A DNA stretch of 42,310 nt from Prochlorococcus sp. AG-418-I20 (GTDB lineage: Bacteria > Cyanobacteriota > Cyanobacteriia > PCC-6307 > Cyanobiaceae), in contig QCLZ01000010.1 in the NCBI GenBank assembly GCA_003214175.1, positions 1-42,310 of the forward strand, read 5' to 3'. This document shows positions 1-7,496 of this stretch, piece after piece (within the stretch, counting starts at the first letter, position 1; the number at the start of each line of letters is the position of its first letter). Under the pieces are notes generated by a model. The model did not search any database and had not been told where the DNA came from. It was given only the letters and a program-made list of their open reading frames with translations. Both the position numbers and the translations under genes were made by a program.

Positions 1-156
1 AATGAAAGTATTACTGTCAAAATTAGAAGAATTAGTGTTACTTTTTGCGTAACTACTCATTTCTTCAATATTTATAACGTCGGAAGCCTGAGCGGCAAGT
101 GGAGCGATTAAGCTCAACGATGCTCCTGCTACCAACATTTGTTGGAAGAGTTTCAT
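1..156 (-). CDS. Outer-membrane porin, N-terminal part (partial)
   Basis: Only the first 52 codons are in the window; the gene continues past base 1. It reads from an ATG at 156-154 and starts MKLFQQMLVAGASLSLIAPL, a typical Sec signal peptide (short basic start, hydrophobic core, AQA-type cleavage site near residue 24). The mature start, SDVINIEEMSSYA, resembles the SLH segment at the N-terminus of cyanobacterial SomA/OprB-type porins. The product would be a trimeric beta-barrel pore in the outer membrane for small solutes. A GAGG ribosome binding site lies 5 nt before the ATG, inside a match to the Yfr1 sRNA seed. Identification rests on the signal peptide and SLH-like start because the barrel is not visible. 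Confidence 0.75.
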   Translation of the reverse strand, partial: MKLFQQMLVAGASLSLIAPLAAQASDVINIEEMSSYAKSNTNSSNFDSNTFI

Positions 157-160
157 TTTA

Positions 161-168
161 CCTCACAC
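161..168 (-). promoter_or_regulatory. Porin RBS overlapping a Yfr1-complementary site
   Basis: On the mRNA strand the eight bases GUGUGAGG lie just upstream of the porin ATG and contain its Shine-Dalgarno (GAGG). They are fully complementary to CCUCACAC, the core of the conserved unpaired ACUCCUCACAC segment of the cyanobacterial sRNA Yfr1. Yfr1 is known to repress porin mRNAs in Prochlorococcus MED4 by pairing at this kind of site. The complementarity is seen directly; regulation in this strain is inferred. Confidence 0.65.
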
Positions 169-169
169 T

Positions 170-191
170 AAAAAAACCCAATAAAAGGGTA
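170..191 (-). terminator. Short hairpin plus T-run after glyQ / in porin leader
   Basis: On the minus strand ACCC and GGGT pair around a 7-nt AT loop and are followed by seven T residues. It could end the glyQ transcript, or lie in the porin leader if that gene uses the -10 at 227-232. The stem is only 4 bp, so strength is doubtful. Confidence 0.4.
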
Positions 192-226
192 TCTTCACTG
201 TATCGAAAGTAACAAAAAAATAAAGA

Positions 227-232
227 ATTATA
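227..232 (-). promoter_or_regulatory. Possible -10 box for the porin gene
   Basis: A perfect TATAAT on the minus strand lies about 70 nt upstream of the porin ATG, leaving a leader of about 60 nt. No convincing -35 is visible. AT-rich DNA produces such hexamers by chance. Confidence 0.3.
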
Positions 233-267
233 AGTTTCACTTCCATGTAACTTTTTATACTTTCTGA

Positions 268-1164
268 TTATTTTGAATAATAATTATCTCTATATATTTT
301 TATTAAAGGATAGTCCAGGCATTCTCTTTCTTCTAACCATGAGGATGCCACTTCTCTTGCTAACTTTCTGATTTTTTCTATGTATTGGGCACGATCAGTT
401 ACAGATATTACACCTCTAGCATCAAGCAAATTAAAGGTGTGACTACACTTTAAAACATAATCAAGTGAAGGGTAAGTTAGCTTCTTTTCAATTAATAAAT
501 TTGCCTCTTCTTGATATATTTCAAATAATTTCCTGAGATTGTCAGGATTAGATTCAGTAAAATTATAGGAGCATTGACCTTTTTCAAATTGGAGCCAAAT
601 ATCACTATATTTCAGATTATTGTTCCAGTTTAAATCCCAAATACTTTCCTTATCTTGCAAAAACATTGCAATTCTCTCTAAACCATATGTAATTTCTATT
701 GGGATTGGTTGACAATCAACTCCCCCGCATTGTTGAAAATAAGTGAATTGAGTAACTTCCATTCCGTCTAGCCATACTTCCCAACCTACGCCCCAAGCGC
801 CAAGAGTTGGTGACTCCCAATTATCTTCGACAAATCTTATGTCATGATTTTTAGGCTCTATTCCAAGAGATTCCAAAGATTTTAAATATTTTTCTTGAAT
901 CCCCTCTGGGGAAGGCTTAATTATTACTTGATATTGAAAATAATGTTGTGCACGATTTGGATTATCCCCAAACCTTCCGTCTGTAGGTCTCCTACATGGC
1001 TCAGCATATGCAACAGACCAAGGTTCCGGTCCAATGGCCCTCAAAAAAGTATGAGGATTCATTGTTCCAGCACCCTTTTCTGTATCGTAAGGCTGCATAA
1101 TTAAACAACCTTCTTTGGACCAAAAATTATTTAGGTTTTGAATTATATCCTGAAAAAACATCAA
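268..1164 (-). CDS. glyQ: Glycyl-tRNA synthetase alpha subunit
   Basis: This is the catalytic alpha chain of the bacterial alpha2beta2 glycyl-tRNA synthetase, which charges tRNA-Gly with glycine in the cytoplasm. The 298-aa length and the start ([20 protein letters not shown]) are typical. The family blocks [19 protein letters not shown] and [14 protein letters not shown]-like (here [14 protein letters not shown]) are present, as is the [20 protein letters not shown] block. The beta subunit gene glyS is not in the window. The gene has its own 150-bp upstream gap. The double Met start (MM) leaves one codon of ambiguity. Confidence 0.97.
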   Translation of the reverse strand: MMFFQDIIQNLNNFWSKEGCLIMQPYDTEKGAGTMNPHTFLRAIGPEPWSVAYAEPCRRPTDGRFGDNPNRAQHYFQYQVIIKPSPEGIQEKYLKSLESLGIEPKNHDIRFVEDNWESPTLGAWGVGWEVWLDGMEVTQFTYFQQCGGVDCQPIPIEITYGLERIAMFLQDKESIWDLNWNNNLKYSDIWLQFEKGQCSYNFTESNPDNLRKLFEIYQEEANLLIEKKLTYPSLDYVLKCSHTFNLLDARGVISVTDRAQYIEKIRKLAREVASSWLEERECLDYPLIKIYRDNYYSK

Positions 1165-1314
1165 ATTTTAAAAAGTGAAGTAATTTTGATCAATACCAAT
1201 AAATATAATAACAAAGGTTTAAACAAAAAATATTTTCAACTCTAAGTTCTCAAAAGCATTATCTGGTAAAAAACTATCATAAAGTTAAATCCACGTTATA
1301 ACAAAAATTAAAAA

Positions 1315-1704
1315 TTAATTTTGAAAGAAATCTAATGGCAATGGTCCAAAAGTATTAGATTCTTCAGCTTCTTCATCATATTGACAAGTTATTAAAATTC
1401 CTTCTCCCAGACCATTTTCAGACCTAACGAAAACATTACCAGTTTTTTGGTTACCTTTTAAAAAAACACTCCCATCTGAATGGAGCGAATCTAAATTATT
1501 AAATTTAATTGAGGAATATTTTTTAGAAATTGTTTGTAATGTTTCAATAGCCTTTGTGTCACAAGGTGCCATTATTCCTATTGTTATCCAATCGGCATTA
1601 AAAATATTAGTTTCTAATTCTTCTAATAAAATTTTTACTTCACTATTGCTTAACAGAGGAGCAGTTCTAAAACTATTTAAATCAACTAATTTATTTATTC
1701 CCAT
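1315..1704 (-). CDS. DUF1824 family protein
   Basis: A 129-aa soluble protein whose sequence pattern fits the cyanobacterial DUF1824 family: an N-terminal helical segment beginning LVDLNSFRTAPLLS, then the stretch ADWITIGIMAPCDTKAIETL, and a C-terminal region with GEGILITCQ and the ending FGPLPLDFF. There are no signal peptide, membrane segments or recognisable catalytic motif. Function is unknown. It lies 26 bp downstream of the MIF-like gene on the same strand and is probably co-transcribed with it. Confidence 0.75.
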   Translation of the reverse strand: MGINKLVDLNSFRTAPLLSNSEVKILLEELETNIFNADWITIGIMAPCDTKAIETLQTISKKYSSIKFNNLDSLHSDGSVFLKGNQKTGNVFVRSENGLGEGILITCQYDEEAEESNTFGPLPLDFFQN

Positions 1705-1730
1705 TTAATTAATACATAAAATAATTATTA

Positions 1731-2063
1731 TTAACCAAAGGTTCTTCCATTCCAAGCCCACATTGAAGAAGGAACATCCTCGAATGAAATGTAAATCTTA
1801 TCTATTGGAATTCCCATTTTCTCATATACAAAATTAGATATAGGCTTTGCCATTTCTGAAGGATTTAAAGAGCCTATTGACTTAATCTCTAAAAAGCAAC
1901 AAGGGCTTGGATCATCAAAAAACATTTCGGGATTATAGTCCAATTTAGCCATAACAAATCTTTTTGATTTATTTGTTAAAGAAGAAACTAATATTGAAAT
2001 TTCTTCAAGTAATTTTTTCTTATCCACTATTTTTGCTGAAGTAGAAATATTAATGTAAGGCAT
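1731..2063 (-). CDS. MIF-like tautomerase
   Basis: A 110-aa member of the tautomerase superfamily related to macrophage migration inhibitory factor. Met1 is followed by Pro2, which becomes the N-terminal catalytic proline after Met removal. The family features Lys near residue 33 (KRFVMAKLDYN), the CFLEIKSIGSL block and the C-terminal YISFEDVPSSMWAWNGRTFG are present. Such enzymes tautomerise phenylpyruvate in vitro, and a Prochlorococcus homologue has been characterised as a MIF-like tautomerase. The physiological substrate is unknown. A possible 57-aa ORF ends 2 bp upstream. Confidence 0.9.
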   Translation of the reverse strand: MPYINISTSAKIVDKKKLLEEISILVSSLTNKSKRFVMAKLDYNPEMFFDDPSPCCFLEIKSIGSLNPSEMAKPISNFVYEKMGIPIDKIYISFEDVPSSMWAWNGRTFG

Positions 2064-2065
2064 AT

Positions 2066-2239
2066 TTATGCAGCTAAATTATCTTTTTTAAAATCATTTT
2101 TTAGATAAAAAGTTTTATTTTTTAAATTTTTTTGTGATGAAAGATATGCCATATCGTATGAACTTATTCCATTTTTATACGGATTGAAAAGAGCATTCTT
2201 AGACCTGTTTTTTTTGCTCCTTTTGAACTCAATCATCAT
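2066..2239 (-). CDS. Possible small protein (57 aa) upstream of the MIF gene
   Basis: An ATG at 2239-2237 (with a second ATG right after it) opens a 57-codon frame ending in TAA 2 bp before the MIF start, suggesting translational coupling. The product begins MMIEFKRSKKNRSKNALFNP, is strongly basic in the first 15 residues, and contains NGISSYDMAYLS. There are no membrane segments and I recognise no family. Without it the interval 2064-2389 (326 bp) would be empty. The low GC makes chance ORFs common but also raises stop frequency, so a 57-codon frame with a good start and tight spacing is worth keeping as tentative. Confidence 0.45.
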   Translation of the reverse strand: MMIEFKRSKKNRSKNALFNPYKNGISSYDMAYLSSQKNLKNKTFYLKNDFKKDNLAA

Positions 2240-2389
2240 TATTAAATCATTAATTAATAATTTAACTTTTTTTGAATAGATGTCTAGTTTTTTTGAGAAT
2301 TTTTAATTTATTAAATGAAAATAAATTTCTAATACACAATTAGAATTTCTATTTACTAAATTTGTTATAAAGATTCTAAATTAGTTGTT

Positions 2390-3028
2390 TTGGAAGTTCT
2401 AAATAATTATCAAAGAAAAAAACTTGATGAGAGTAATGATGAAGAATTTTATTCTGATCCAAAATTTGTTTATCATCTAGATGCAAATTTCAGGCAAAAT
2501 CTATCAGATCTATATGAAAGAGAAATTGATAATTATTCAACTGTTCTTGATCTAATGTCCAGCTGGGACAGTTATTTACCTAAGGGGAAAAAATATAAAA
2601 AAGTTATTGGACATGGTTTAAACAAACAAGAACTTGAAAAAAACAAAATTTTTGATTCTTATTGGATACAAAATTTTAATTTAAGTCAACAAATTCCGTT
2701 AGATAAAGAAAGCATTGATTATTGCTTGATGGTAGCCGCATGGCAATATTTACAATATCCAGAAAATTTAGCTAAAGAAATTGCAAGAATATTGAGTAAA
2801 AAGGGCAAGATTATTATTGCTTTTTCAAATAGAGCGTTTTGGCATAAAGCTCCTAAAATATGGACTTCATCTACTGAAGAAGAGAGAGTTAAATATGTAA
2901 GAAAAGTATTAATCTCAAACGGATTTAATGAGCCAAAAATTATTAGAAAGTTTACTAAACCAGAACTAAATATCTTTAATTTTTTAAATAAAGACCCTTT
3001 TTATTGTTTAATCGCTAGTAAAGAGTAA
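2390..3028 (+). CDS. Class I SAM-dependent methyltransferase-like protein
   Basis: A 212-aa protein with a Rossmann methyltransferase pattern. YSTVLDLMSSWDSYLP (about residues 48-63) corresponds to motif I, although the glycine-rich loop is replaced by LMSSWDS. SIDYCLMVAAWQYLQYPENLAKEIARIL resembles motifs IV-V of ubiquinone/menaquinone-type methyltransferases, and GKIIIAFSNRAFWHKAPKIW follows. The substrate is not evident; similar proteins are conserved in cyanobacteria. The start is TTG at 2390, the only start that keeps the N-terminal helix. The upstream region is about 150 bp of very AT-rich DNA. Confidence 0.75.
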   Translation: MEVLNNYQRKKLDESNDEEFYSDPKFVYHLDANFRQNLSDLYEREIDNYSTVLDLMSSWDSYLPKGKKYKKVIGHGLNKQELEKNKIFDSYWIQNFNLSQQIPLDKESIDYCLMVAAWQYLQYPENLAKEIARILSKKGKIIIAFSNRAFWHKAPKIWTSSTEEERVKYVRKVLISNGFNEPKIIRKFTKPELNIFNFLNKDPFYCLIASKE

Positions 3029-3135
3029 ATTTTTAATAGGATTTTACAAAACAACAATTCTTTAAACAATTTATGAACTATTTTCATAGCCTTACTATTA
3101 AATTTTTACTAGTATTGGATAGTTAAATTAATAAT

Positions 3136-3381
3136 ATGGGTTCTAAAAGAGAAAAATATCCTGAGAAATGTCCCTGGGATCTTGGACCTAATCAGCATTT
3201 GGCCAAAGCAGAGCACTGGACTTTAAGATTAGGAGAAGCAAATGTATGTTTTAGCAAAAATAAATTAGACAATAATTATTTCCATGTAATTAGTAATGAA
3301 AATGAAGAACAAATTTTAGCTTTCAGAGCAAGACTGTTATATCAAAAACTACTTGATAAAGGATTTAGATTGGTCGAATAA
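3136..3381 (+). CDS. Conserved small cyanobacterial-type protein (81 aa)
   Basis: I do not recognise a named family. The protein begins MGSKREKYPEKCPWDLGPNQ and carries the segment HWTLRLGEANVCFSK followed by a predicted C-terminal helix (EEQILAFRARLLYQKLLDKGFRLV). It has two Cys residues, no signal peptide and no membrane segment. The Trp/Pro/Gly-rich N-terminus and balanced composition are unlike chance AT-rich ORFs, so I treat it as real. It ends 6 bp before the stop of the convergent DUF3386 gene. Confidence 0.65.
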   Translation: MGSKREKYPEKCPWDLGPNQHLAKAEHWTLRLGEANVCFSKNKLDNNYFHVISNENEEQILAFRARLLYQKLLDKGFRLVE

Positions 3382-3387
3382 AATAAC

Positions 3388-4041
3388 TTATTTTAATAAG
3401 CACATATCCTGGAAAACAAACTTCTGTGTTTCTTCTTCTAGATTTTGGTTTAAATATTTTATCGTTCTCGAATGTAAAAACCAATAATTACTCACACCTA
3501 TATTTTTAAACTCATCTTTATATTCCAATTTTTGTGAATTTGCCTTAAGTGTATCTGGATTAATTTGTTGGCTGGTGTATTTCTTACTGAGATAACCTTT
3601 ACCTGTATCAAAGAATTCTTCAACAAAGATTTCAATTATAGTTCCATGTATTTTTCTGTAGACCATATTTATAAGATTATTCTTGACTCTATATTTATCC
3701 CCTTTATTCTTGCCTGATACAGCCATTTCGATCCCACTTTCAGAATTTTTAATTAAATTAAAATTATTTTCTGAATGAGCAGATTTAAATTCTCTCTTTA
3801 CCCTGTGAATACATACTTCAAATAACTGCGAAGAAATACTTTTAATAATTTTCTCATCTTCTATATGTTGAATATGTGGCTTAAAATCTTTGCCCAATAA
3901 GAAGTTACCTTTGTAAATATTGTTATTAATCTCAAACGTACATTTACCTTGGTAACCTTTAAAATCGATGTTCCAGGTATACCTATTTTCATAAGCCTTT
4001 CGGAAAATCTCCTTACAATTAATTTCTTTTGAATTAACCAT
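3388..4041 (-). CDS. DUF3386 family protein
   Basis: A 217-aa protein with the pattern of the cyanobacterial DUF3386 family: an N-terminal IFRKAYENRYTWNIDFKGYQGKC block, then alternating strands, a central HRVKREF segment, and the C-terminal YWFLHSRTIKYLNQ region. There is no signal peptide and no catalytic motif I can identify. Function is unknown. It lies downstream of pcb on the same strand, but a strong terminator separates them (4071-4105), so it probably has its own promoter. Confidence 0.75.
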   Translation of the reverse strand: MVNSKEINCKEIFRKAYENRYTWNIDFKGYQGKCTFEINNNIYKGNFLLGKDFKPHIQHIEDEKIIKSISSQLFEVCIHRVKREFKSAHSENNFNLIKNSESGIEMAVSGKNKGDKYRVKNNLINMVYRKIHGTIIEIFVEEFFDTGKGYLSKKYTSQQINPDTLKANSQKLEYKDEFKNIGVSNYWFLHSRTIKYLNQNLEEETQKFVFQDMCLLK

Positions 4042-4070
4042 TAATTTTAAAAATTTAAAAATAATTCTAC

Positions 4071-4105
4071 AAAAAAACCTCTCTTTTATAAAGAGAGGTT
4101 TTTAT
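4071..4105 (-). terminator. Strong intrinsic terminator after pcb
   Basis: AACCTCTCTTT and AAAGAGAGGTT form a perfect 11-bp stem around a 3-nt loop, flanked by A/T runs on both sides. On the minus strand it is followed by a run of seven T residues right after the pcb stop. It is the best terminator in the window, as expected for a highly expressed antenna gene. The flanking A run would also let it act on plus-strand transcription. Confidence 0.85.
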
Positions 4106-4114
4106 TAGGAATAA

Positions 4115-5173
4115 CTAGTTTTGAGTGATTTTTGTATTTTCTATATTGTCAAATGCTTGACCAATTTTCTTAAAGTCAAATCCCATAGCTCTTAATGCAT
4201 GCCAAAGATGACCTTGTAAGAAAAAGAAACCTAAGTAGAAATGAGTATTGGCAAGCCAAGCTCTTGAACTGTATACACCTGAGCCTAAATTAACTGTATC
4301 AGTAAAATAAGGGGCGAATTCAAATTGAAGCTTTAGTGGTTCTCCATATAAATCAACTGGATATATTGTTGTATTTGAAGCACACCAAAAAGCAGCTACA
4401 AAAGCCATATAAGAGACACCAACTACTGAGTATGACAAAATAGCCTCTGCACCAAGTAATCCTTTTCCTTTGAATTCTGTATATTCTCCAAATTGCTTTG
4501 TACAAATATGAAAAACTCCGCCAATTATTTCTAGGAAAGCTAGGAAAGCATGTCCTCCCATAACATCCTCTAGACTATCTATTTTTAAAAAGTCAAATTG
4601 ATGATTCCAAATAGCAGCGATATCTAAATTGTAAACAACTTGTCTTGTAGAGCCTATTGCTGGGTCATAAATTCCATGAATTCGAGCCCATTCGACGAAC
4701 ATTATTGCTCCAAGCCCAAGAAAAATTAGATGATGACCAAGAATGAAAGTTAATTTTTCTGGATCATCCCATTCAAAATCAAATTTTTGTGGCTTACTAT
4801 TCTCTGGATAGTCTCCAAGATCTCCTGCAAATTTGTTGGAGTGTAATAATCCCCCAGCACCTAATACAGCTGAGAAAATTAGATGTAATGTGCAAATTAC
4901 AACAATTCCATATGGTTCTGTAATAACACCATTTTCAACGCCACCAATTCCAATACCCGCCAGGTGAGGTAAAACAATTGCTTTCTGTGCACCCATTGGA
5001 ATGCTGGCATCGTAACGGGCCAGTTCGAATAATCCAAAAGCACCAGCCCAGAACATCATTAATCCTGCATGGGCAGCATGAGCCGCTATGAATTTACCCG
5101 AACGACCAACGACACCAGAATTGCCTGCGTACCAGTCATAGGTGACATCAGATTTTCCGTAAGTTTGTAACAC
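4115..5173 (-). CDS. pcb: Chlorophyll a/b-binding light-harvesting protein Pcb
   Basis: The divinyl chlorophyll a/b antenna of Prochlorococcus, a thylakoid membrane protein of the CP43/IsiA family with six transmembrane helices. The 352-aa length fits Pcb/IsiA and lacks the large lumenal loop of CP43. Chlorophyll-ligating His residues occur in the helices, for example FIAAHAAHAGLMMF, FILGHHLIFLGLG, GGHAFLAFLEIIGGVFHI and FFLQGHLWHALRAMGF. The start codon is GTG (5173-5171), giving MLQTYGKSDVTYDWYAGN, the usual Pcb N-terminus. Flavodoxin lies 142 bp upstream on the same strand. IsiA-type antennae and flavodoxin are classically linked as iron-stress genes, although this form may serve photosystem II constitutively. 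Confidence 0.97.
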   Translation of the reverse strand: MLQTYGKSDVTYDWYAGNSGVVGRSGKFIAAHAAHAGLMMFWAGAFGLFELARYDASIPMGAQKAIVLPHLAGIGIGGVENGVITEPYGIVVICTLHLIFSAVLGAGGLLHSNKFAGDLGDYPENSKPQKFDFEWDDPEKLTFILGHHLIFLGLGAIMFVEWARIHGIYDPAIGSTRQVVYNLDIAAIWNHQFDFLKIDSLEDVMGGHAFLAFLEIIGGVFHICTKQFGEYTEFKGKGLLGAEAILSYSVVGVSYMAFVAAFWCASNTTIYPVDLYGEPLKLQFEFAPYFTDTVNLGSGVYSSRAWLANTHFYLGFFFLQGHLWHALRAMGFDFKKIGQAFDNIENTKITQN

Positions 5174-5315
5174 TTGATTTAAGTAAACAGCAACTTGAGC
5201 ATATTGCTAATAAGTATGTTTTTTACATGTTCTTTACAGATTTAATTACTTATGTAAAAAAAACATCTTATGAACTAACAAATGTTACAGCTTAGAAAAA
5301 TAATATCTTTGAAGC

Positions 5316-5840
5316 CTAAGCCAATGAAGGGATTTCATTCTTTAACTGAGAAGCCCATGCTTCAAGTCGTGAATCAGTTAAATCTGATTCACTATCTTCA
5401 TCAAGAGGTAATCCACAAAAGCTTTCTCCAATGACACTTTTAGATTCATCAAATGTATAAGAAGATTTATTCACATAACCGACCATTTCAGCGCCTGCTT
5501 TAGTGAAGTAATTGTGAAGTTCTTCCATGGCATCACAATAATTTTCAGTATAGGTAGAAGAATCTCCTAAACCAAAAATTGCAACTTTTTTTCCTGATAA
5601 ACTTAGTTCACCAATATCCTCTAAGATTGAATCCCAAGCAGTTCCAGATCTTTCTTCATCTGCTCCGGTATTCCAAGTAGGTATCCCACAGATAATTCCA
5701 TCTAGACTTTCAAATTCTGAAAGGTCATCTACATCAGATACATCTTTAGGTGCTTCGGCTGAAGAAATAAAGTTGTGAAGACGGTCAGCTACGTCTTCAG
5801 TTTTTCCAGTTGTAGTTGCGTAATAAATTCCTACGGTCAT
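5316..5840 (-). CDS. isiB: Flavodoxin (long chain)
   Basis: An FMN-binding electron carrier that replaces ferredoxin between photosystem I and its acceptors when iron is scarce. The 174-aa length fits the long-chain class. The phosphate-binding loop YATTTGKTEDVADRL is at residues 7-21, an FMN-contact region GIPTWNTGADEERSGTAWD is near 52-70, and FGLGDSSTYTENYCDAM follows near 93-110. It lies upstream of pcb in the same direction, a pairing reminiscent of isiAB. A possible -10 box lies 24-29 bp before the start. Confidence 0.97.
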   Translation of the reverse strand: MTVGIYYATTTGKTEDVADRLHNFISSAEAPKDVSDVDDLSEFESLDGIICGIPTWNTGADEERSGTAWDSILEDIGELSLSGKKVAIFGLGDSSTYTENYCDAMEELHNYFTKAGAEMVGYVNKSSYTFDESKSVIGESFCGLPLDEDSESDLTDSRLEAWASQLKNEIPSLA

Positions 5841-5863
5841 AACTTCAAAATGTTTACCTTAGA

Positions 5864-5869
5864 ATAATA
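5864..5869 (-). promoter_or_regulatory. Possible -10 box for isiB
   Basis: TATTAT on the minus strand ends 23 bases before the flavodoxin ATG, in the 108-bp divergent spacer shared with the gene at 5949. No clear -35 or unambiguous Fur box was found by eye. Confidence 0.3.
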
Positions 5870-5921
5870 AAATCTAAAAACGTTAAATTAAATTCTTTAA
5901 AAACTTTTTCATGTAAAATTT

Positions 5922-5927
5922 TATACT
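5922..5927 (+). promoter_or_regulatory. Possible -10 box for the gene at 5949
   Basis: TATACT on the plus strand lies 21 bases before the TTG start, in the divergent spacer. No matching -35 is evident. A purine-rich GAGTAAGAAAG stretch follows and may serve as a weak RBS. Confidence 0.3.
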
Positions 5928-5948
5928 AATTAGAGTAAGAAAGTTTTT

Positions 5949-6710
5949 TTGAAGAAATTTCAAAATATTTTAAAAATCGTGACTGACAAACTTCAAATTG
6001 ATATAAATAATCTTTTAAAAGAATTTAACTTTGAGGAAATAAAACAATTTAAATTAGTTGTTTTATTTGGTTTATTAGGAGATTTTGATAGCTTTGAATA
6101 TGCAATAAATTTAAAAAATTTTATCGATAATCAACAAAATAAAAATTTAGATATTTTTGCCGTCGCTATTGGCAATCAAAAAGGAAAAGAAAAATTCTGC
6201 AACTTTACTGGTTTTGATGAAGAAAATTTAATAGTTGTTCCTAATAACCAAATTCATAATCATCTTAAAATCTCAAAAGGTTTAGATGTAGGATTGGGAG
6301 GTTGGATCAATATGCTTTTGATGCTAACTGGAGTAAATTCTCTTAAAACAATCAAAGAGGTAATTAGAGGTTATACGGGTGATCGCAAAGCAAATCAAAT
6401 CTATTCAGGATTTGACAAAATCGACGTTTTGAAATTTCTAAATTTTTCAGGTAATTCTTTCAAGCAGGTTTTTGGAGATGGTTATTTGAGACCATTTGAA
6501 TTGGCAACTTTTAGATTAAACAACATGAATGAAATAATCCAAAATTGGGAGGATTATATTCTTAATGAAAAATATCTTCCCCAAAGGGGCGCGTCTTTTT
6601 TATTAAATGGTAAAAATCAACTGATTTATAGTTTTTTTTCACGTGATGTTCTTGGATATTCATCAAATATGAGAGATCCATTAGGATTTTTATCTCATTT
6701 AATTAAATAA
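5949..6710 (+). CDS. AhpC/TSA (peroxiredoxin-like) family protein without the catalytic cysteine
   Basis: A 253-aa protein whose first half resembles a thioredoxin fold. The strand KLVVLFGLLGDFDSFEYA sits where peroxiredoxin-like proteins have the strand and active-site loop, and LDIFAVAIGNQKGKEKFCNFTG matches the next strand and helix. The C-terminal half has a LRPFELATFRL stretch and a hydrophobic DVLGYSSNMRDPLGFLSHLI end. No CxxC or peroxidatic Cys is present at the expected position; the only Cys is in EKFCNF. It may be a structural or sensor relative, not a peroxidase. Divergence from isiB suggests shared control. The start is TTG. The family call is moderately sure and function is unknown. 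Confidence 0.6.
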   Translation: MKKFQNILKIVTDKLQIDINNLLKEFNFEEIKQFKLVVLFGLLGDFDSFEYAINLKNFIDNQQNKNLDIFAVAIGNQKGKEKFCNFTGFDEENLIVVPNNQIHNHLKISKGLDVGLGGWINMLLMLTGVNSLKTIKEVIRGYTGDRKANQIYSGFDKIDVLKFLNFSGNSFKQVFGDGYLRPFELATFRLNNMNEIIQNWEDYILNEKYLPQRGASFLLNGKNQLIYSFFSRDVLGYSSNMRDPLGFLSHLIK

Positions 6711-6726
6711 TAGCTTTTACTTTTTT

Positions 6727-6990
6727 ATGAATGTAGACATCTTTGGTTATTTTGCAGCGCTTTTAACAACAGCTGCATTTCTACCTCAATTGATAAAGAC
6801 TTTAAAAACAAAAAAAGCAGATGATGTTTCTTTGACAACATTAATAATGTTTATTATTGGAGTACTATCTTGGATTATTTACGGTTATAAAATTTCCTCT
6901 ACACCAATATTAATTGCTAATTTTATTACTTTAATATTAAATCTATTGATACTAATCTCAAAAATATATTTTTCAAAAAATGTAAAGTGA
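6727..6990 (+). CDS. SemiSWEET-type (PQ-loop) small sugar transporter
   Basis: An 87-aa membrane protein with three helices: about residues 5-22, 36-54 and 59-80. The first carries the PQ motif (AAFLPQLIKTLKTKKADDVSL), the hallmark of SemiSWEETs, which dimerise to form a sugar uniporter in the inner membrane. The second begins TLIMFIIGVLSWIIYGY, matching the family's conserved G-x-x-x-W-x-x-Y. It follows the preceding gene by 16 bp and may be co-transcribed. The substrate cannot be predicted from sequence. Confidence 0.85.
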   Translation: MNVDIFGYFAALLTTAAFLPQLIKTLKTKKADDVSLTTLIMFIIGVLSWIIYGYKISSTPILIANFITLILNLLILISKIYFSKNVK

Positions 6991-7067
6991 TAAATAATTT
7001 TCTTAATAGAAATAAATTATCAATAAATCAATTAATTCTCTATTATAAAAATAAAGTTTAGTTAATC

Positions 7068-7292
7068 TTGAAAACTTCAAAATGTTGGGTTTGGTTTAAA
7101 GGTAGTTTTAACAATAGTGGTTTTTGGAAGGAGGGATTTTCATGTACATTTGATGAGAAACCTGGAGTTTTAATAGAAAGTCCTGCTTACGTCACTTGTA
7201 GAGTTCCAACTTGGAGAGTTTTGACTAAAGAGCCAGAAGATTTATATAAATCACCTTTAATTCCTGATAACGCAATATGGAAAATAATTTAA
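7068..7292 (+). CDS. Conserved small protein (74 aa), function unknown
   Basis: I do not recognise a named family. The product is rich in Trp and aromatic residues (KCWVWFKGSFNNSGFWKEGF), with three Cys, a central IESPAYVTCRVPTWRVL segment and a C-terminal SPLIPDNAIWKII. There is no signal peptide or membrane helix; it looks like a compact beta protein. The composition is far from random AT-rich translation, supporting a real gene. The start is TTG at 7068. Confidence 0.65.
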   Translation: MKTSKCWVWFKGSFNNSGFWKEGFSCTFDEKPGVLIESPAYVTCRVPTWRVLTKEPEDLYKSPLIPDNAIWKII

Positions 7293-7340
7293 TCTATTTA
7301 TTCATAAAAAAATTTTTTTTACTGATCTACGGCGAGTTAA

Positions 7341-7496
7341 TATTGTTTTATTAAATATTTAATTAATACTATCTACTCTCTCTTTATAAATATTATCCCT
7401 CTCTTAATTTTTGGTTTTTTTCTTGGAAAAAAAAATCCTAAGATTTCTAAATATATTGCAAGACCTTTAATAAGTTTTGGCATTCCATTAAGTGTA
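7341..7496 (+). other. In-frame upstream extension of the AEC transporter with no ATG/GTG/TTG
   Basis: The frame of the transporter at 7497 stays open back to 7341 (a TAA is at 7338-7340). Its translation is clearly coding: LFINIIPLLIFGFFLGKK followed by NPKISKYIARPLISFGIPLSV is the usual first helix and loop of AEC carriers. No ATG, GTG or TTG exists in this stretch; only ATT, ATC and ATA codons (for example ATT at 7350) could start it. Either a rare start is used, or a sequencing error or frameshift hides the normal one. Confidence 0.65.

Noticed and set aside
895-1104. Plus-strand ORF inside glyQ
   Set aside because: It is antisense to the strongly conserved N-terminal half of GlyQ.
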